Shown here: positions 8,514 through 16,905 of the stretch, piece by piece
Layout of the letters: every line of letters begins with the position of its first letter
Numbering within the stretch: the first letter of the stretch is position 1
NCBI RefSeq assembly: GCF_030518155.1
Contig: NZ_JAULRU010000319.1
Coordinates: 62,001 to 126,000 of the forward strand
Length of the DNA stretch: 64,000 bases
Direction of reading: 5' to 3'
Source of the DNA: Gilvimarinus gilvus
GTDB taxonomy: Bacteria; Pseudomonadota; Gammaproteobacteria; Pseudomonadales; Cellvibrionaceae
Position numbers and translations under genes: made by a program
The notes under the pieces: generated by a model
What the model saw: only the letters and a program-made list of their open reading frames with translations
What the model was told of the DNA's origin: nothing
Databases searched by the model: none

Positions 8514-10211
8514 TCAGGCAATCACCTCTTCCGCTTCAGACTGATCCTGAGTGACGCGCAGCACTTCCTCAAGCGAGGTTTCGCCTTTTGCCACTTTGCG
8601 CAAACCGTCTTCAAACAAGGTCAACATCCCCTCACTGCGAGCCGTCGCGTGCAGTTTAGTGGCATCGGCGCCACTTTGAACTGCACGATGCATTGCACCG
8701 GTCATAACGAACAACTCATGAATAGCCGTTCGACCTTTGTACCCCGTGTACTTACAGAGCTCACATCCACCAGGGCGGTAAACCGTCTGCCCGCTGTCAA
8801 TGAATTTAGCCAGCGCAGCATACTCGCCAGGAGCAATATCTGCTACCGGGCGCTCAACCTTACAGTGCTTGCACAAAGTACGAACCAGACGCTGGGCCAA
8901 CACTCCATTCACTGAAGACGTTATCAGGTAACGCTCTATTCCCATATCTTCTAACCGGGTAATTGCACCTGCAGCAGTATTTGTGTGCAACGTAGACAAT
9001 ACCAGGTGGCCCGTAAGAGCGGACTGAACGGCAATTTGCGCTGTTTCACCATCGCGCATCTCGCCGATCATAATAATATCGGGGTCCTGGCGCAAAATAG
9101 CTCGCAGAGAGCGGGCGAACGTTAAGTCTATTTGAGACTGCACCTGAATTTGATTGACGCCCGCCAACTGATACTCAACAGGATCTTCAACGGTAATAAT
9201 TTTTAGCTCAGACGCATCGAGTGTCGCCAGTGACGCGTACAACGTCGTGGTTTTACCGGAACCTGTCGGCCCGGTCACCAGAAGCACCCCGTGCGGTCGA
9301 GCGAGCAACTCTTGATACTTGGCTAGTGTATCGACCGCAAACCCCATACTCTCGAGACTTAGCTGAATGCTATCCCGGTCGAGTACCCGCATCACAATAC
9401 TTTCGCCGTGGACAGTAGGAATTGTGGACACCCGCAGGTCGAGCTCATGCCCTTTTACACGAGTCATTATGCGTCCGTCCTGTGGCAGGCGGCGCTCAGC
9501 TATGTTCATTTTAGATAAAAGCTTAATGCGCGATGCGATGGCCGGCGCTTGCCCCAAAGGTGGCGGGTCTACCATCTCCTGAATCACACCGTCAACGCGG
9601 TAACGTAGATGTAATTTATCCTCAAAAGGCTCGATATGCACATCCGATGCGCCCATATCCAACGCTTTGTGAATAATTTGATTCACCAAGCGAATGACTG
9701 GCGCCTCACTGGCCAAATCTTTAAGGTGCTCGACAAATTCAAGATCGCCCTCTACATCATGAACTTCATCATCAACCTCTGTATCGCTCTCGTCATTGGT
9801 GGCAACACGTTTGGACAAAGCCGTGTTGATATCGGCCTCAAGGCCTAGGTGCAACACGACAGGCTTGCCTAAAGCCAGGCTAAGACCCTTAATAATAAAA
9901 GGGTCTTGAGGGCACGTTGCCGCAAACTCATAACGCTCCCCAGCGCGAACAGGAACCACCGCGTTACTGGATAAGAAAGCTTCCGAGATTCCATCGACCT
10001 CTACCGGCTCCTCAGGGTAACTATGCGCATCAAGCAGGTTGACCTGCAACAATTCGGACAGAGCGCGATACACATCAAGCTCTGATACCACACCAAGCTT
10101 GATCAACACTTGGCCAAAGTAGCCACCCATTTCCTTTTGAGCCAGTAGCGCTCGCTCCACATCGCGCGAAGACAATTTATCCTTAGCTAAAAGGTAGTCA
10201 CCTAATCTCAC
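8514..10211 (-). CDS. gspE: Type II secretion ATPase GspE
   Basis: Cytoplasmic hexameric ATPase that powers pseudopilus assembly. GTG at 10211 is preferred because GGAGAG lies 5 bases upstream; a TTG four codons earlier is possible. It has 565 residues. N-terminal MshEN/GspE-N region at about 1-150, ATPase core at about 165-545. Walker A is GPTGSGKTTTLYA, the Asp box and Walker B region is DPDIIMIGEMRDGETA, and His-box residues lie in TGHLVLSTLHTN. A tetracysteine zinc motif (CKHC and CELC) is present, as in GspE/PilB. Confidence 0.97.
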   Translation of the reverse strand: MRLGDYLLAKDKLSSRDVERALLAQKEMGGYFGQVLIKLGVVSELDVYRALSELLQVNLLDAHSYPEEPVEVDGISEAFLSSNAVVPVRAGERYEFAATCPQDPFIIKGLSLALGKPVVLHLGLEADINTALSKRVATNDESDTEVDDEVHDVEGDLEFVEHLKDLASEAPVIRLVNQIIHKALDMGASDVHIEPFEDKLHLRYRVDGVIQEMVDPPPLGQAPAIASRIKLLSKMNIAERRLPQDGRIMTRVKGHELDLRVSTIPTVHGESIVMRVLDRDSIQLSLESMGFAVDTLAKYQELLARPHGVLLVTGPTGSGKTTTLYASLATLDASELKIITVEDPVEYQLAGVNQIQVQSQIDLTFARSLRAILRQDPDIIMIGEMRDGETAQIAVQSALTGHLVLSTLHTNTAAGAITRLEDMGIERYLITSSVNGVLAQRLVRTLCKHCKVERPVADIAPGEYAALAKFIDSGQTVYRPGGCELCKYTGYKGRTAIHELFVMTGAMHRAVQSGADATKLHATARSEGMLTLFEDGLRKVAKGETSLEEVLRVTQDQSEAEEVIA

Positions 10212-10239
10212 ATTACTCTCCAAAACAATCGATTAGGAA

Positions 10240-11181
10240 TTACTTTACATTTTCAGTAGCTGGCGCAGAGTTTTTAGTCTCGGCGCCGTACTTGGCCTCA
10301 AGCGCAGCCACAGCCTCATGATCTATATCGGCCTCTAGTGTAGAAGTACGGATTTCAGTAACCAATTGCTCAGATGCCTCGCTTGCCATCTGACGCCTCA
10401 ACTCTTCAATTAGTTTTCCCTTAACCGCGATAAAAGGATCTTTTTTCAGGGTGTCCTTCCGGTTGAGCTTAATAATATGGTAGCCATATCGGGTTTTGAC
10501 CGGAGCACTGATATCGCCCTCATTTTCCAACGCAAAAGCTGCCTCTGAAAATGGCTTAACCATTTTGTTGGCTTTAAAAAAGCCCAACTCACCACCCGCG
10601 GCGCCACTACCCTTGTCATCTGAAAGCTCTTTAGCTAACTCTGCAAAGTCCTCACCGGCCAGTGCTCTCTGGTGAATGGCCTCTATCTCGCGCAAAGCCT
10701 GCTCGTCGCTTTTCTCGTCAGTGCTAATTAGAATATGTGAGGCATTCACTCTGGGACTACGGGCAAATCTTTCCGGCTCGGCCAGATATTTTTCCTTTGC
10801 CAGAGCCTCCCAGTCAACATTGTCACGTGCCTGACTGACGACGTTCGCTTGCAGGCGCGCCGCATCCCAGCTCGCCCGCTGATATTCTGTTTGCCATGCC
10901 AATTGGTCCTGATCAATACCCAAGCCATTTTGCTGTGCTTGTTTCGCCATGGAGCGCACAATAAGAATATTCTGCACGTACTGCATGACCGCATTGGGCC
11001 GCCCTAGCAACTCCCGAATTTCAGCGTCAGGGCGCTGAAATGCCAAGTAACGTTCTACATCAAGGTTGGTTACTGCAATGCCGTCTAACTCGGCTAACAC
11101 CACAGGTGTATCGGCCATACCCTTCAACGGAAGTAGACATACACCCAACACAAGAAACCGTCGCAATGATCTTACAAGCAT
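10240..11181 (-). CDS. Periplasmic parvulin-type peptidyl-prolyl isomerase (PpiC/SurA-like)
   Basis: Predicted exported PPIase/chaperone. ATG at 11181 has GGAAGGAA upstream and gives a signal peptide (LRRFLVLGVCLLPLKGMA, cut before DTPVV). A TTG six codons upstream is less likely. The 313 residues contain a SurA-N-like helical segment (about 25-135) and one complete parvulin domain (about 140-245) with ASHILIST, GGELGFF and YGYHIIKL motifs. It is the first gene of the gsp operon, 29 bases before gspE, so it may help fold or hold secretion substrates or the secretin. It is not a canonical Gsp subunit. Confidence 0.85.
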   Translation of the reverse strand: MLVRSLRRFLVLGVCLLPLKGMADTPVVLAELDGIAVTNLDVERYLAFQRPDAEIRELLGRPNAVMQYVQNILIVRSMAKQAQQNGLGIDQDQLAWQTEYQRASWDAARLQANVVSQARDNVDWEALAKEKYLAEPERFARSPRVNASHILISTDEKSDEQALREIEAIHQRALAGEDFAELAKELSDDKGSGAAGGELGFFKANKMVKPFSEAAFALENEGDISAPVKTRYGYHIIKLNRKDTLKKDPFIAVKGKLIEELRRQMASEASEQLVTEIRTSTLEADIDHEAVAALEAKYGAETKNSAPATENVK

Positions 11182-11211
11182 TAACTTTTTTCCTTCCAAA
11201 TTTGGCTACAC

Positions 11212-11240
11212 GTTATAAACAAAAAAGCGGCGCATGCCAG
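11212..11240 (-). promoter_or_regulatory. Candidate sigma-70 promoter of the gsp operon, inside a terminator hairpin
   Basis: On the minus strand the -10 is TATAAC (11212-11217), the spacer is 17 bases, and the -35 is CTGGCA (11235-11240). The -35 falls in the stem and loop of the upstream gene's terminator. It is the only recognisable promoter between that terminator and the PPIase ATG 30 bases downstream of the -10. Match: 5/6 and 4/6. Confidence 0.45.
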
Positions 11241-11257
11241 CACATGCGCCGCTTTTT
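11222..11257. terminator. Rho-independent terminator, bidirectional-looking
   Basis: Perfect 15-base inverted repeat (11222-11236 and 11243-11257) with a six-base loop. The GC core is GCGGCGCATG, flanked by A and T runs on both sides. It lies directly after the stop codon of the Ig-domain protein and ends that transcript on the minus strand. Confidence 0.9.
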
Positions 11258-11271
11258 ATTGGACAATAAAT

Positions 11272-12354
11272 TTAGTCGAGTGTTCCACCAGCGTAGTACT
11301 GCATATACACACCACAACGACTGGACGTACACTGACCCTCATTATACTTGACGTTCAAGTAGAGCTCCTGGTTGCGAGGCGTTAAGCAGTACTGCGGTGG
11401 CGCAGAGTTTGTCTGGGCCGTATACCAACTAATCTGACTGCCCACAGCTTGCGCGCATTTTTGGACAGGCTCACCACCTGGGCACTCCGATAGCCATATC
11501 TTCCTTGAATCGTTGGCCGTCACATAGTTACCCCACAGAGTAACGCGCTGGAAGAAGCTGGGGTTGCTACCAATGCGAACTTTACCAGCTAACGTCCGAC
11601 CATAACTTAAATCAAACTCCATCAAACTGGTCGTGTTACCCCAGTTCGTGAATATTTCGTGACCGTTCCTCACTGTTACGTCACTGGGAACATCACACTC
11701 ACCCTCGGAGCCCCCACCACCGCCGGTGCTGGTTTGCGCCGCATAATTAACAGTCAGTGTATTAGAAGCAGAACCTGACTGACTTGCCGAGTCCACATAG
11801 TTACCCGTGACCCTAATGGTCGCAGTACCAGAGGTAGAGCCCGAAGGCGCTGTATAAGTGGCGGAATAAGAGCTACCCGAACCGCTCACCGAGGATAGTG
11901 AGCCAGCACTGTATGACACATCAGAGCGCGAAAAGCCCGTCACCGGCTCACTAAAGCTAAAGGAAACCGTTGCCGTTTGGCCGGCGCTGAGCGTTGAGTC
12001 ATTGATAGAGATGGAAACCGTTGGCGCTTCATCCGCAGGGCCCGTACCAACACAAGTATCGGCAATGCCATCATCGTCGGTATCTTCTGCCGTAGTCGTC
12101 TCGTCGTGACACACCATGGAGCCTGTGCCGGAAGGTAGCGAACCAGGGTCAAATACGGCCCCTGTAATTACCATGTTGCCATATTCATCTACAAGAAGAC
12201 CTGATACGTCATACAGGATATCATCATCGTAGGTCGGACCTGAGCCAGTACCATCATGCTCACTGCCCGCATCCAGGCGCAACGTGGCAGCAGAGGCTCC
12301 AATGGCAATGCTCGCCAGAGCACAACCCAAAGCGGTTTTAGTAAAGTGTTTCAT
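11272..12354 (-). CDS. Secreted protein with Ig-like domain and Cys-rich C-terminal domain, unknown function
   Basis: Exported protein of 360 residues. Signal peptide about 1-22 (cut after IGASA). An acidic segment with DTDDDGIADTC resembles a thrombospondin-3-type calcium loop (about 92-102). An Ig-like domain of the bacterial STLSAGQTATVSFSFSEPV type spans about 115-205. A Gly/Ser linker precedes a C-terminal domain of about 140 residues with seven Cys, which suggests disulphides formed in the periplasm. It lies immediately upstream of the gsp operon on the same strand but has its own terminator and long leader. It is a plausible type II substrate by location and architecture. I do not recognise the C-terminal domain. 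Confidence 0.75.
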   Translation of the reverse strand: MKHFTKTALGCALASIAIGASAATLRLDAGSEHDGTGSGPTYDDDILYDVSGLLVDEYGNMVITGAVFDPGSLPSGTGSMVCHDETTTAEDTDDDGIADTCVGTGPADEAPTVSISINDSTLSAGQTATVSFSFSEPVTGFSRSDVSYSAGSLSSVSGSGSSYSATYTAPSGSTSGTATIRVTGNYVDSASQSGSASNTLTVNYAAQTSTGGGGGSEGECDVPSDVTVRNGHEIFTNWGNTTSLMEFDLSYGRTLAGKVRIGSNPSFFQRVTLWGNYVTANDSRKIWLSECPGGEPVQKCAQAVGSQISWYTAQTNSAPPQYCLTPRNQELYLNVKYNEGQCTSSRCGVYMQYYAGGTLD

Positions 12355-12677
12355 TGTTCACCCTCACAAAGTTTAAAATATATTCTTTTATATTCGGGCC
12401 TTACTCCGAGGCTACGCCAAATACTCGTCACTTTGATCTTCCTACCCATACCATTAGCAGAATGCAGGCCAAAGTGAAAAAATTATCCTTTTGAATGCAA
12501 TATTCCCATCGGATTATTATAAGCAGCAGTTCCGAAATTTCTATTCCCTATTAAGCTCGTTAATCGACCGCTTGTCAACATTGCGTACAATTTCCTACAA
12601 ATTTGAGAGTTACATCACTTAGCTCACACTTCACTTCAAACTTAAAGTACTAACCATCATCCTCTCAAACAATAGGC
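12355..12677. other. Intergenic leader region of the Ig-domain gene
   Basis: No convincing gene. On the minus strand it contains the candidate promoter at 12550-12578 and therefore a leader of almost 190 bases. Within the leader, an 8-base inverted repeat (TCACTTTG at 12428-12435, CAAAGTGA at 12470-12477) encloses 34 bases. GAGGGTG just before the ATG is a good ribosome-binding site. The long leader may fold, but I cannot match it to a known riboswitch. Confidence 0.5.
12550..12578 (-). promoter_or_regulatory. Candidate sigma-70 promoter of the Ig-domain gene
   Basis: Minus strand: perfect TTGACA -35 (12573-12578), 17-base spacer, -10 CTTAAT (12550-12555). It would place the start of transcription almost 190 bases before the ATG. 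Confidence 0.45.
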
Positions 12678-12709
12678 AAAAAAAAACGCGACCCGAAGGC
12701 CGCGCTTTT
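12678..12709 (-). terminator. Rho-independent terminator with UUCG tetraloop
   Basis: Minus strand: 9-pair stem (AGCGCGGCC with GGTCGCGTT, two G-U pairs) closed by a TTCG loop and followed by a run of nine T. It sits 23 bases after the stop of the 557-residue surface protein gene. Confidence 0.9.
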
Positions 12710-12731
12710 AAGACACTTTTAAGCTGAAAGC

Positions 12732-14405
12732 TTATGGTGCTGAGCTGTCGATACCGTAGCCGTCGTGACCAGGATCAGCTGGCAAGCCGTCGGCAACTTC
12801 GCCGTCGTCAGCGCCATTCGCTGGGTCATAACCAACAATCAAACGAGTTGACTTGTGGTCAATAACACCGGCGTAGAACGCACCAGAACCAGACAGACCG
12901 TCAACACCCGCTGCAGTGTACTTCTGTACCGCAAAGCCGGTTACCGGCAAGCCGATAATCGCTTGGGTTTGAGCAGCATCCAACAAGTAACGAGCGTCAC
13001 CGTCAGCATCCAAGGTGAAGTCCATACGAGCCCAACCGTTTTCGTGGTCAACTTCGGCGTTAATACCGTAGAAAACGCGATCAGAAGCGTCCACTGCAGA
13101 ACCTTCACCGAAGCCCATAACAGAAACCTCAGTACACAAGGTCAGGTCATCGGAAGTTGGACCACCTACTGGGCGAGGCGAGAAGTCTACGCCACCGGTC
13201 AACTGAGTAACGGCCTCTTCACGATCCCACATTTCCAGCTCAATGGTTTCACAAGCATTGCTGGTCCACTCAGTGGTGAATGGAGGACGAACCAAGGTAT
13301 CATTCCAAGGCGTACCTGCATCGTCTGCATCCTGCAAGTCGAAGACATAGCGACGCTTGGTAGGCATAGCAATAACCCAGTCGGTTTCAGCCTGAATAAT
13401 TTCATCCAGCACGAAATCGTTAGAAATGGTGTCATGCATAAACAGAGCAGAAACCGCATCCAAACCGTCAGTGGTTACAAACGAAACAGGAGTCACGCCG
13501 TCCAGAATATTCGCAGTTACCTGAGAGTTCTGCAAGCTAGGCTCAAGAGTACCTGGGTTGGTGTGGTTAGGGGCATAGAAGGCGCCGGCGTCGTAGAACG
13601 CATCCAGAGCGCGAGCACTGTAAGTTGCGTTGGTGCCTTCCATTGGGTTAATCAGTACGCCATAGCCGTACAGACCGCCCAGAGTGCCGTCCGCATCAGT
13701 ACCTACCAGCATTGATGGAGCGTTAGGGTTGGTATTAAAGGTTCCAGTACCAGTATCGCTAACAACACCTGTGCCATCTACAATGTCACCAGTCTCGAAC
13801 GAAGCGCCAGAAGTTACCCAGCGACCCACAACCGCCGCACAATCAGCAGGCATGCCTGACGGATCGTGCAGGATGTCAGCGGCCAAGGCGTTACCTTCGG
13901 CGGTACCGAAGCCAGTGCCATCTTCTGCAACAACAGCCATCTCGATCAGCTCAACGTAACCTTCGTTGGTACGAGCCAAACCGGTAGAACCGCCGTCGTC
14001 TGCGTATTGCAGATCACGGAAAGCTTCACCGTCTACAGCAGTTGGGTTGTCAGCGGTAGGACGAGAGATGTGAGGAACAGTACAAGAGTTATCACGAGTG
14101 ATAATCTTAGCGCCGTCACCTTCTGGCACAACAGCACCAGTCCAAACGTCTTCTGGAGACAGGTACAAGTTAAAGTCAAGTACCTCTTGGCTGTTTTCGG
14201 CTTCGATGAAACGAACCTTAACAGCTTTGTAGTATTCGGTAGTGTTAACTACAGAGATGTAGGTGTTTTGGCCACCTTCAATTGAGTAGTAAGGGTAAAT
14301 AAGAACTTCACCCAGACCGTCATTGTTAATGTGTACGGCTTGGGCGGTACCCGCTGCACCAGCCAGTCCCGCCAGCATTGCCAAAGGTAGAAGTTTTTTC
14401 TTCAT
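12732..14405 (-). CDS. Secreted or cell-surface protein of unknown function
   Basis: Exported protein of 557 residues. Signal peptide 1-23 (MKKKLLPLAMLAGLAGAAG, cut after AQA). The mature start VHINNDGLGEVLIYPYY, with NTYISVVNTT soon after, matches, to my memory, a conserved family of uncharacterised marine gammaproteobacterial envelope proteins. The rest is acidic and beta-rich, with scattered Cys and no recognised catalytic motif. AGGAG lies close upstream of the ATG, codon use is even and rich in preferred codons, and a strong terminator follows; together these suggest high expression. It is a monocistronic unit. Confidence 0.7.
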   Translation of the reverse strand: MKKKLLPLAMLAGLAGAAGTAQAVHINNDGLGEVLIYPYYSIEGGQNTYISVVNTTEYYKAVKVRFIEAENSQEVLDFNLYLSPEDVWTGAVVPEGDGAKIITRDNSCTVPHISRPTADNPTAVDGEAFRDLQYADDGGSTGLARTNEGYVELIEMAVVAEDGTGFGTAEGNALAADILHDPSGMPADCAAVVGRWVTSGASFETGDIVDGTGVVSDTGTGTFNTNPNAPSMLVGTDADGTLGGLYGYGVLINPMEGTNATYSARALDAFYDAGAFYAPNHTNPGTLEPSLQNSQVTANILDGVTPVSFVTTDGLDAVSALFMHDTISNDFVLDEIIQAETDWVIAMPTKRRYVFDLQDADDAGTPWNDTLVRPPFTTEWTSNACETIELEMWDREEAVTQLTGGVDFSPRPVGGPTSDDLTLCTEVSVMGFGEGSAVDASDRVFYGINAEVDHENGWARMDFTLDADGDARYLLDAAQTQAIIGLPVTGFAVQKYTAAGVDGLSGSGAFYAGVIDHKSTRLIVGYDPANGADDGEVADGLPADPGHDGYGIDSSAP

Positions 14406-14889
14406 TGTCTAGCTCCTAGAGTTACAAAGTATCGTATTGTTTTCTGTTAGCAGGCCGCGAGCAGCCTCACAAACTCGATTTACCACCAGCACATGACCGG
14501 CCAGATGCTCTACGAACACCCAATCGCGCTCTAACTTACCACAGCAATTGCACCTTCACAATAGTGCCTGCGGTAAAATTAAGACCGCGCATAAGGGCTG
14601 GTCAGTGTCAGTATAAAAAGTTTGACTGCCATCACATACGGTGAAAACTTATGCAGTTACACCTATGGACTGAGCCTACCTTTAATCGACGCTGGCAGTT
14701 TACCTGCTGACAGCGCCTTAGGGAAGACCCGAAAAGCACTTTTTTAAAACCTGAGTTTTCTAGCCCAACCAAGCGCTTACACAACAAACCTTAAGCGAAA
14801 TCCGTTCCAAGTCAAGCTTAACTTGATGATTCCAGGCGAAATAGCCAACTGGATCATTAATGCGCCGGTTTTCACCCACTATTAACCCT
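14406..14889. other. Intergenic region between rpe and the surface protein gene
   Basis: 484 bases without a convincing gene, tRNA or repeat. It must hold the promoter and leader of the surface-protein gene (minus strand) and the 3' end of rpe. TATACT-like -10 sequences occur but none pairs with a good -35, so I do not assign a promoter. No clear terminator follows rpe. Confidence 0.5.
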
Positions 14890-15564
14890 CTAAGCGGCGT
14901 CAATCTGAGCCAACAAGGCACTCATAGTTGCCGCATAATCATCGCTGGCAAAAATTTCCGAGCCAACCACAAAGGTATCTGCACCAGCGCGGCACACTTC
15001 ACCAATATTGTGCACTTTAATGCCGCCGTCAACTTCCAGCCTTGCATTAAAACCCTCCCGATCAATAAGCTGCCGCGCCTGGTGCAACTTATCAAGTACG
15101 TAGGGTATAAATGCCTGACCACCAAAACCCGGGTTAACCGACATCAACAATAGCAAGTCCAGCTGACCCAACACGTGTTCAACGGTGGCAATAGGCGTGG
15201 CCGGGTTCAACACCACCCCAGGCTTGCAGCCCAGGTCCCGAATCAGCTGCACCGAGCGATCCAGATGCTTGCTCGCCTCGGGGTGAAAGCTTATATAGGT
15301 TGCACCAGCCTTGGCAAAAGACTCGATAAGGTCATCCACAGGCTCCACCATAAGGTGGACGTCAATGGGCACCGTCACACCATAATTGCGCAGCGCCTGG
15401 CACACCATGGGCCCCACAGTCAGATTAGGAACATAATGGTTGTCCATGACATCCAGATGAACCATTTGCGCTCCCGCGGCCAAAACCCGATCGCACTCTT
15501 CACCCAGGCGGGCAAAATCGGCATTTAATACAGAAGGCGCGATGATTGGTACCTGCTTAGTCAA
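14890..15564 (-). CDS. rpe: Ribulose-phosphate 3-epimerase
   Basis: Interconverts ribulose-5-phosphate and xylulose-5-phosphate in the pentose phosphate pathway. The TTG at 15564 is taken as start because GGGGGAGAG precedes it closely and it gives 224 residues, the family length. The longer frame to 15654 adds 30 unrelated residues. A complete (beta/alpha)8 barrel is visible: [10 protein letters not shown] at the start, metal/catalytic residues in [12 protein letters not shown] (His36, Asp38), [17 protein letters not shown] and EVDGGI. Usually followed by gph and trpE in Pseudomonas; that linkage is absent here. Confidence 0.96.
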   Translation of the reverse strand: MTKQVPIIAPSVLNADFARLGEECDRVLAAGAQMVHLDVMDNHYVPNLTVGPMVCQALRNYGVTVPIDVHLMVEPVDDLIESFAKAGATYISFHPEASKHLDRSVQLIRDLGCKPGVVLNPATPIATVEHVLGQLDLLLLMSVNPGFGGQAFIPYVLDKLHQARQLIDREGFNARLEVDGGIKVHNIGEVCRAGADTFVVGSEIFASDDYAATMSALLAQIDAA

Positions 15565-15707
15565 ACTCTCTCCCCCATCAATGTGTGCACGCTCAGATTG
15601 TCGAGCGCGAAAGGCACTTATTGTAGCAGAGTCAAATATATGGCGAACCAGCAAGCCTACCCTCCTGCCATATTACCGGCACTGTGGTAGAAACTATCCA
15701 TAAATCC

Positions 15708-15713
15708 TATAAT
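15708..15713 (+). promoter_or_regulatory. Candidate -10 element for the acyl-transfer module
   Basis: Perfect TATAAT at 15708-15713. No good -35 at 16-18 bases upstream (TGGTAG at best). A transcript starting near 15720 would exclude the longer start at 15684 and fits translation from 15780. Confidence 0.35.
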
Positions 15714-15779
15714 CGCGCCCAGCACTCACAGATCAACCTCAGGCAACCCTCACGCGCGGCAAAGAAAAGGATGTATATC

Positions 15780-16895
15780 ATGAGCTTCAACCCCCGACTT
15801 CACGGGATGCGTGCGCTGGCCGCTTTTGGGGTGCTGCTTTTTCACTGGGCTCAGCTCTTTCCGGTACAAAACCACCTTTACCCCGGCGCGACGCCTTTTG
15901 GGCTGCAGTGGCATGCATCCTTTTTTATCGGCTTTGGCTGGATGGGCGTACCCTTATTTTTTGTGCTCTCTGGCTATTTGCTCACGCACATACTGAATAC
16001 CCAGCCTATCACCCCCAGACGAAGCCTGAAGTTTTGGCAGCGACGTTTTTTGCGCATTTACCCCGCGGTGTGGCTACAAGTGGCAATTTTTGTCGCATTA
16101 GGGCCAATGATTGCCGGCCTGCCAACCCTATCATTTAACAGTGCCGGCATTACCAACGCCTTACTCTACATAAATTTGCCCCCAACCATGTCGCGGCCGA
16201 TCAACCCGGTGTGGTGGACACTGCCGATCGAGCTAGGGTTTTACCTTTTACTGCCGCTGATCATCCTCCTGTGTCAAAGAATTCACTGGGCATGGGTTGT
16301 CACGACCGGTGTGCTGGGCACATTAATCTGGCGCTGGGCCAGCATTAGCTTGCTAGCCGACCCGCCGTACTATAAACATCTGGCAGTATTAGATGCCCTG
16401 CCCGGCGTGCTAACACCCTTTTTAACAGGTGTAGCGATCGCACACCTACCGATGCTCGCTCGCACGTGGCGATACATCGTCCTGGCAGGCGCTTTTATTG
16501 CTATCTATGCACTGCTTTTAGGCATTCACTATAACCTTGACTCCTACTGGCAAGGCGGATTCATGCTGGTGGCCTGGCCAAGCTTGCTGGCCATTGCTAT
16601 TGCAGGTGCTGTATGGGCTGCACATGCCCCCTTATACGGTCTTACGTGGCTAGGCAGTCAGCCTCTTGTTTGGTTGGGCCATTTAAGCTTCGGCATTTAT
16701 CTGTGGCACTACCCTTGTTTTAAAGTGGCCAGAGCCTTGCTTCCCGCGTCGGACAGTCTGCTTGATAGCGTCTACTACTTAAGCATTGTCACCACAGCCA
16801 CCGTTCTGCTGGCCAGCGCCAGTTACTATATAATCGAGCGCCCATTGATGGGCTGGGGGCGGAGAAATCACCTAAAAGCCCCAAACACTCTTTAA
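15780..16895 (+). CDS. Acyltransferase-3 family membrane protein (first copy)
   Basis: Integral membrane O-acyltransferase, probably moving acetyl or other acyl groups onto an envelope glycan. ATG at 15780 has AAAGG nine bases upstream; ATG 15771 and 15684 are alternatives. It has 371 residues and about ten membrane helices. Family hallmarks are the N-terminal RLHGMRALAAFGVLLFHW with the essential His, VPLFFVLSGYLLTHIL, and RRFLRIYPAVW. No SGNH domain is fused to its C-terminus. It is followed 10 bases later by the MBOAT gene. The substrate is unknown. Confidence 0.88.
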   Translation: MSFNPRLHGMRALAAFGVLLFHWAQLFPVQNHLYPGATPFGLQWHASFFIGFGWMGVPLFFVLSGYLLTHILNTQPITPRRSLKFWQRRFLRIYPAVWLQVAIFVALGPMIAGLPTLSFNSAGITNALLYINLPPTMSRPINPVWWTLPIELGFYLLLPLIILLCQRIHWAWVVTTGVLGTLIWRWASISLLADPPYYKHLAVLDALPGVLTPFLTGVAIAHLPMLARTWRYIVLAGAFIAIYALLLGIHYNLDSYWQGGFMLVAWPSLLAIAIAGAVWAAHAPLYGLTWLGSQPLVWLGHLSFGIYLWHYPCFKVARALLPASDSLLDSVYYLSIVTTATVLLASASYYIIERPLMGWGRRNHLKAPNTL

Positions 16896-16905
16896 AAGGG
16901 CTGTC

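Noticed and set aside
12855-13715. 286-codon open frame opposite the surface-protein gene
   Set aside because: It is a shadow of a strongly coding minus-strand gene with signal peptide, ribosome-binding site and terminator. The translated frame is low in recognisable motifs and has no ribosome-binding site.
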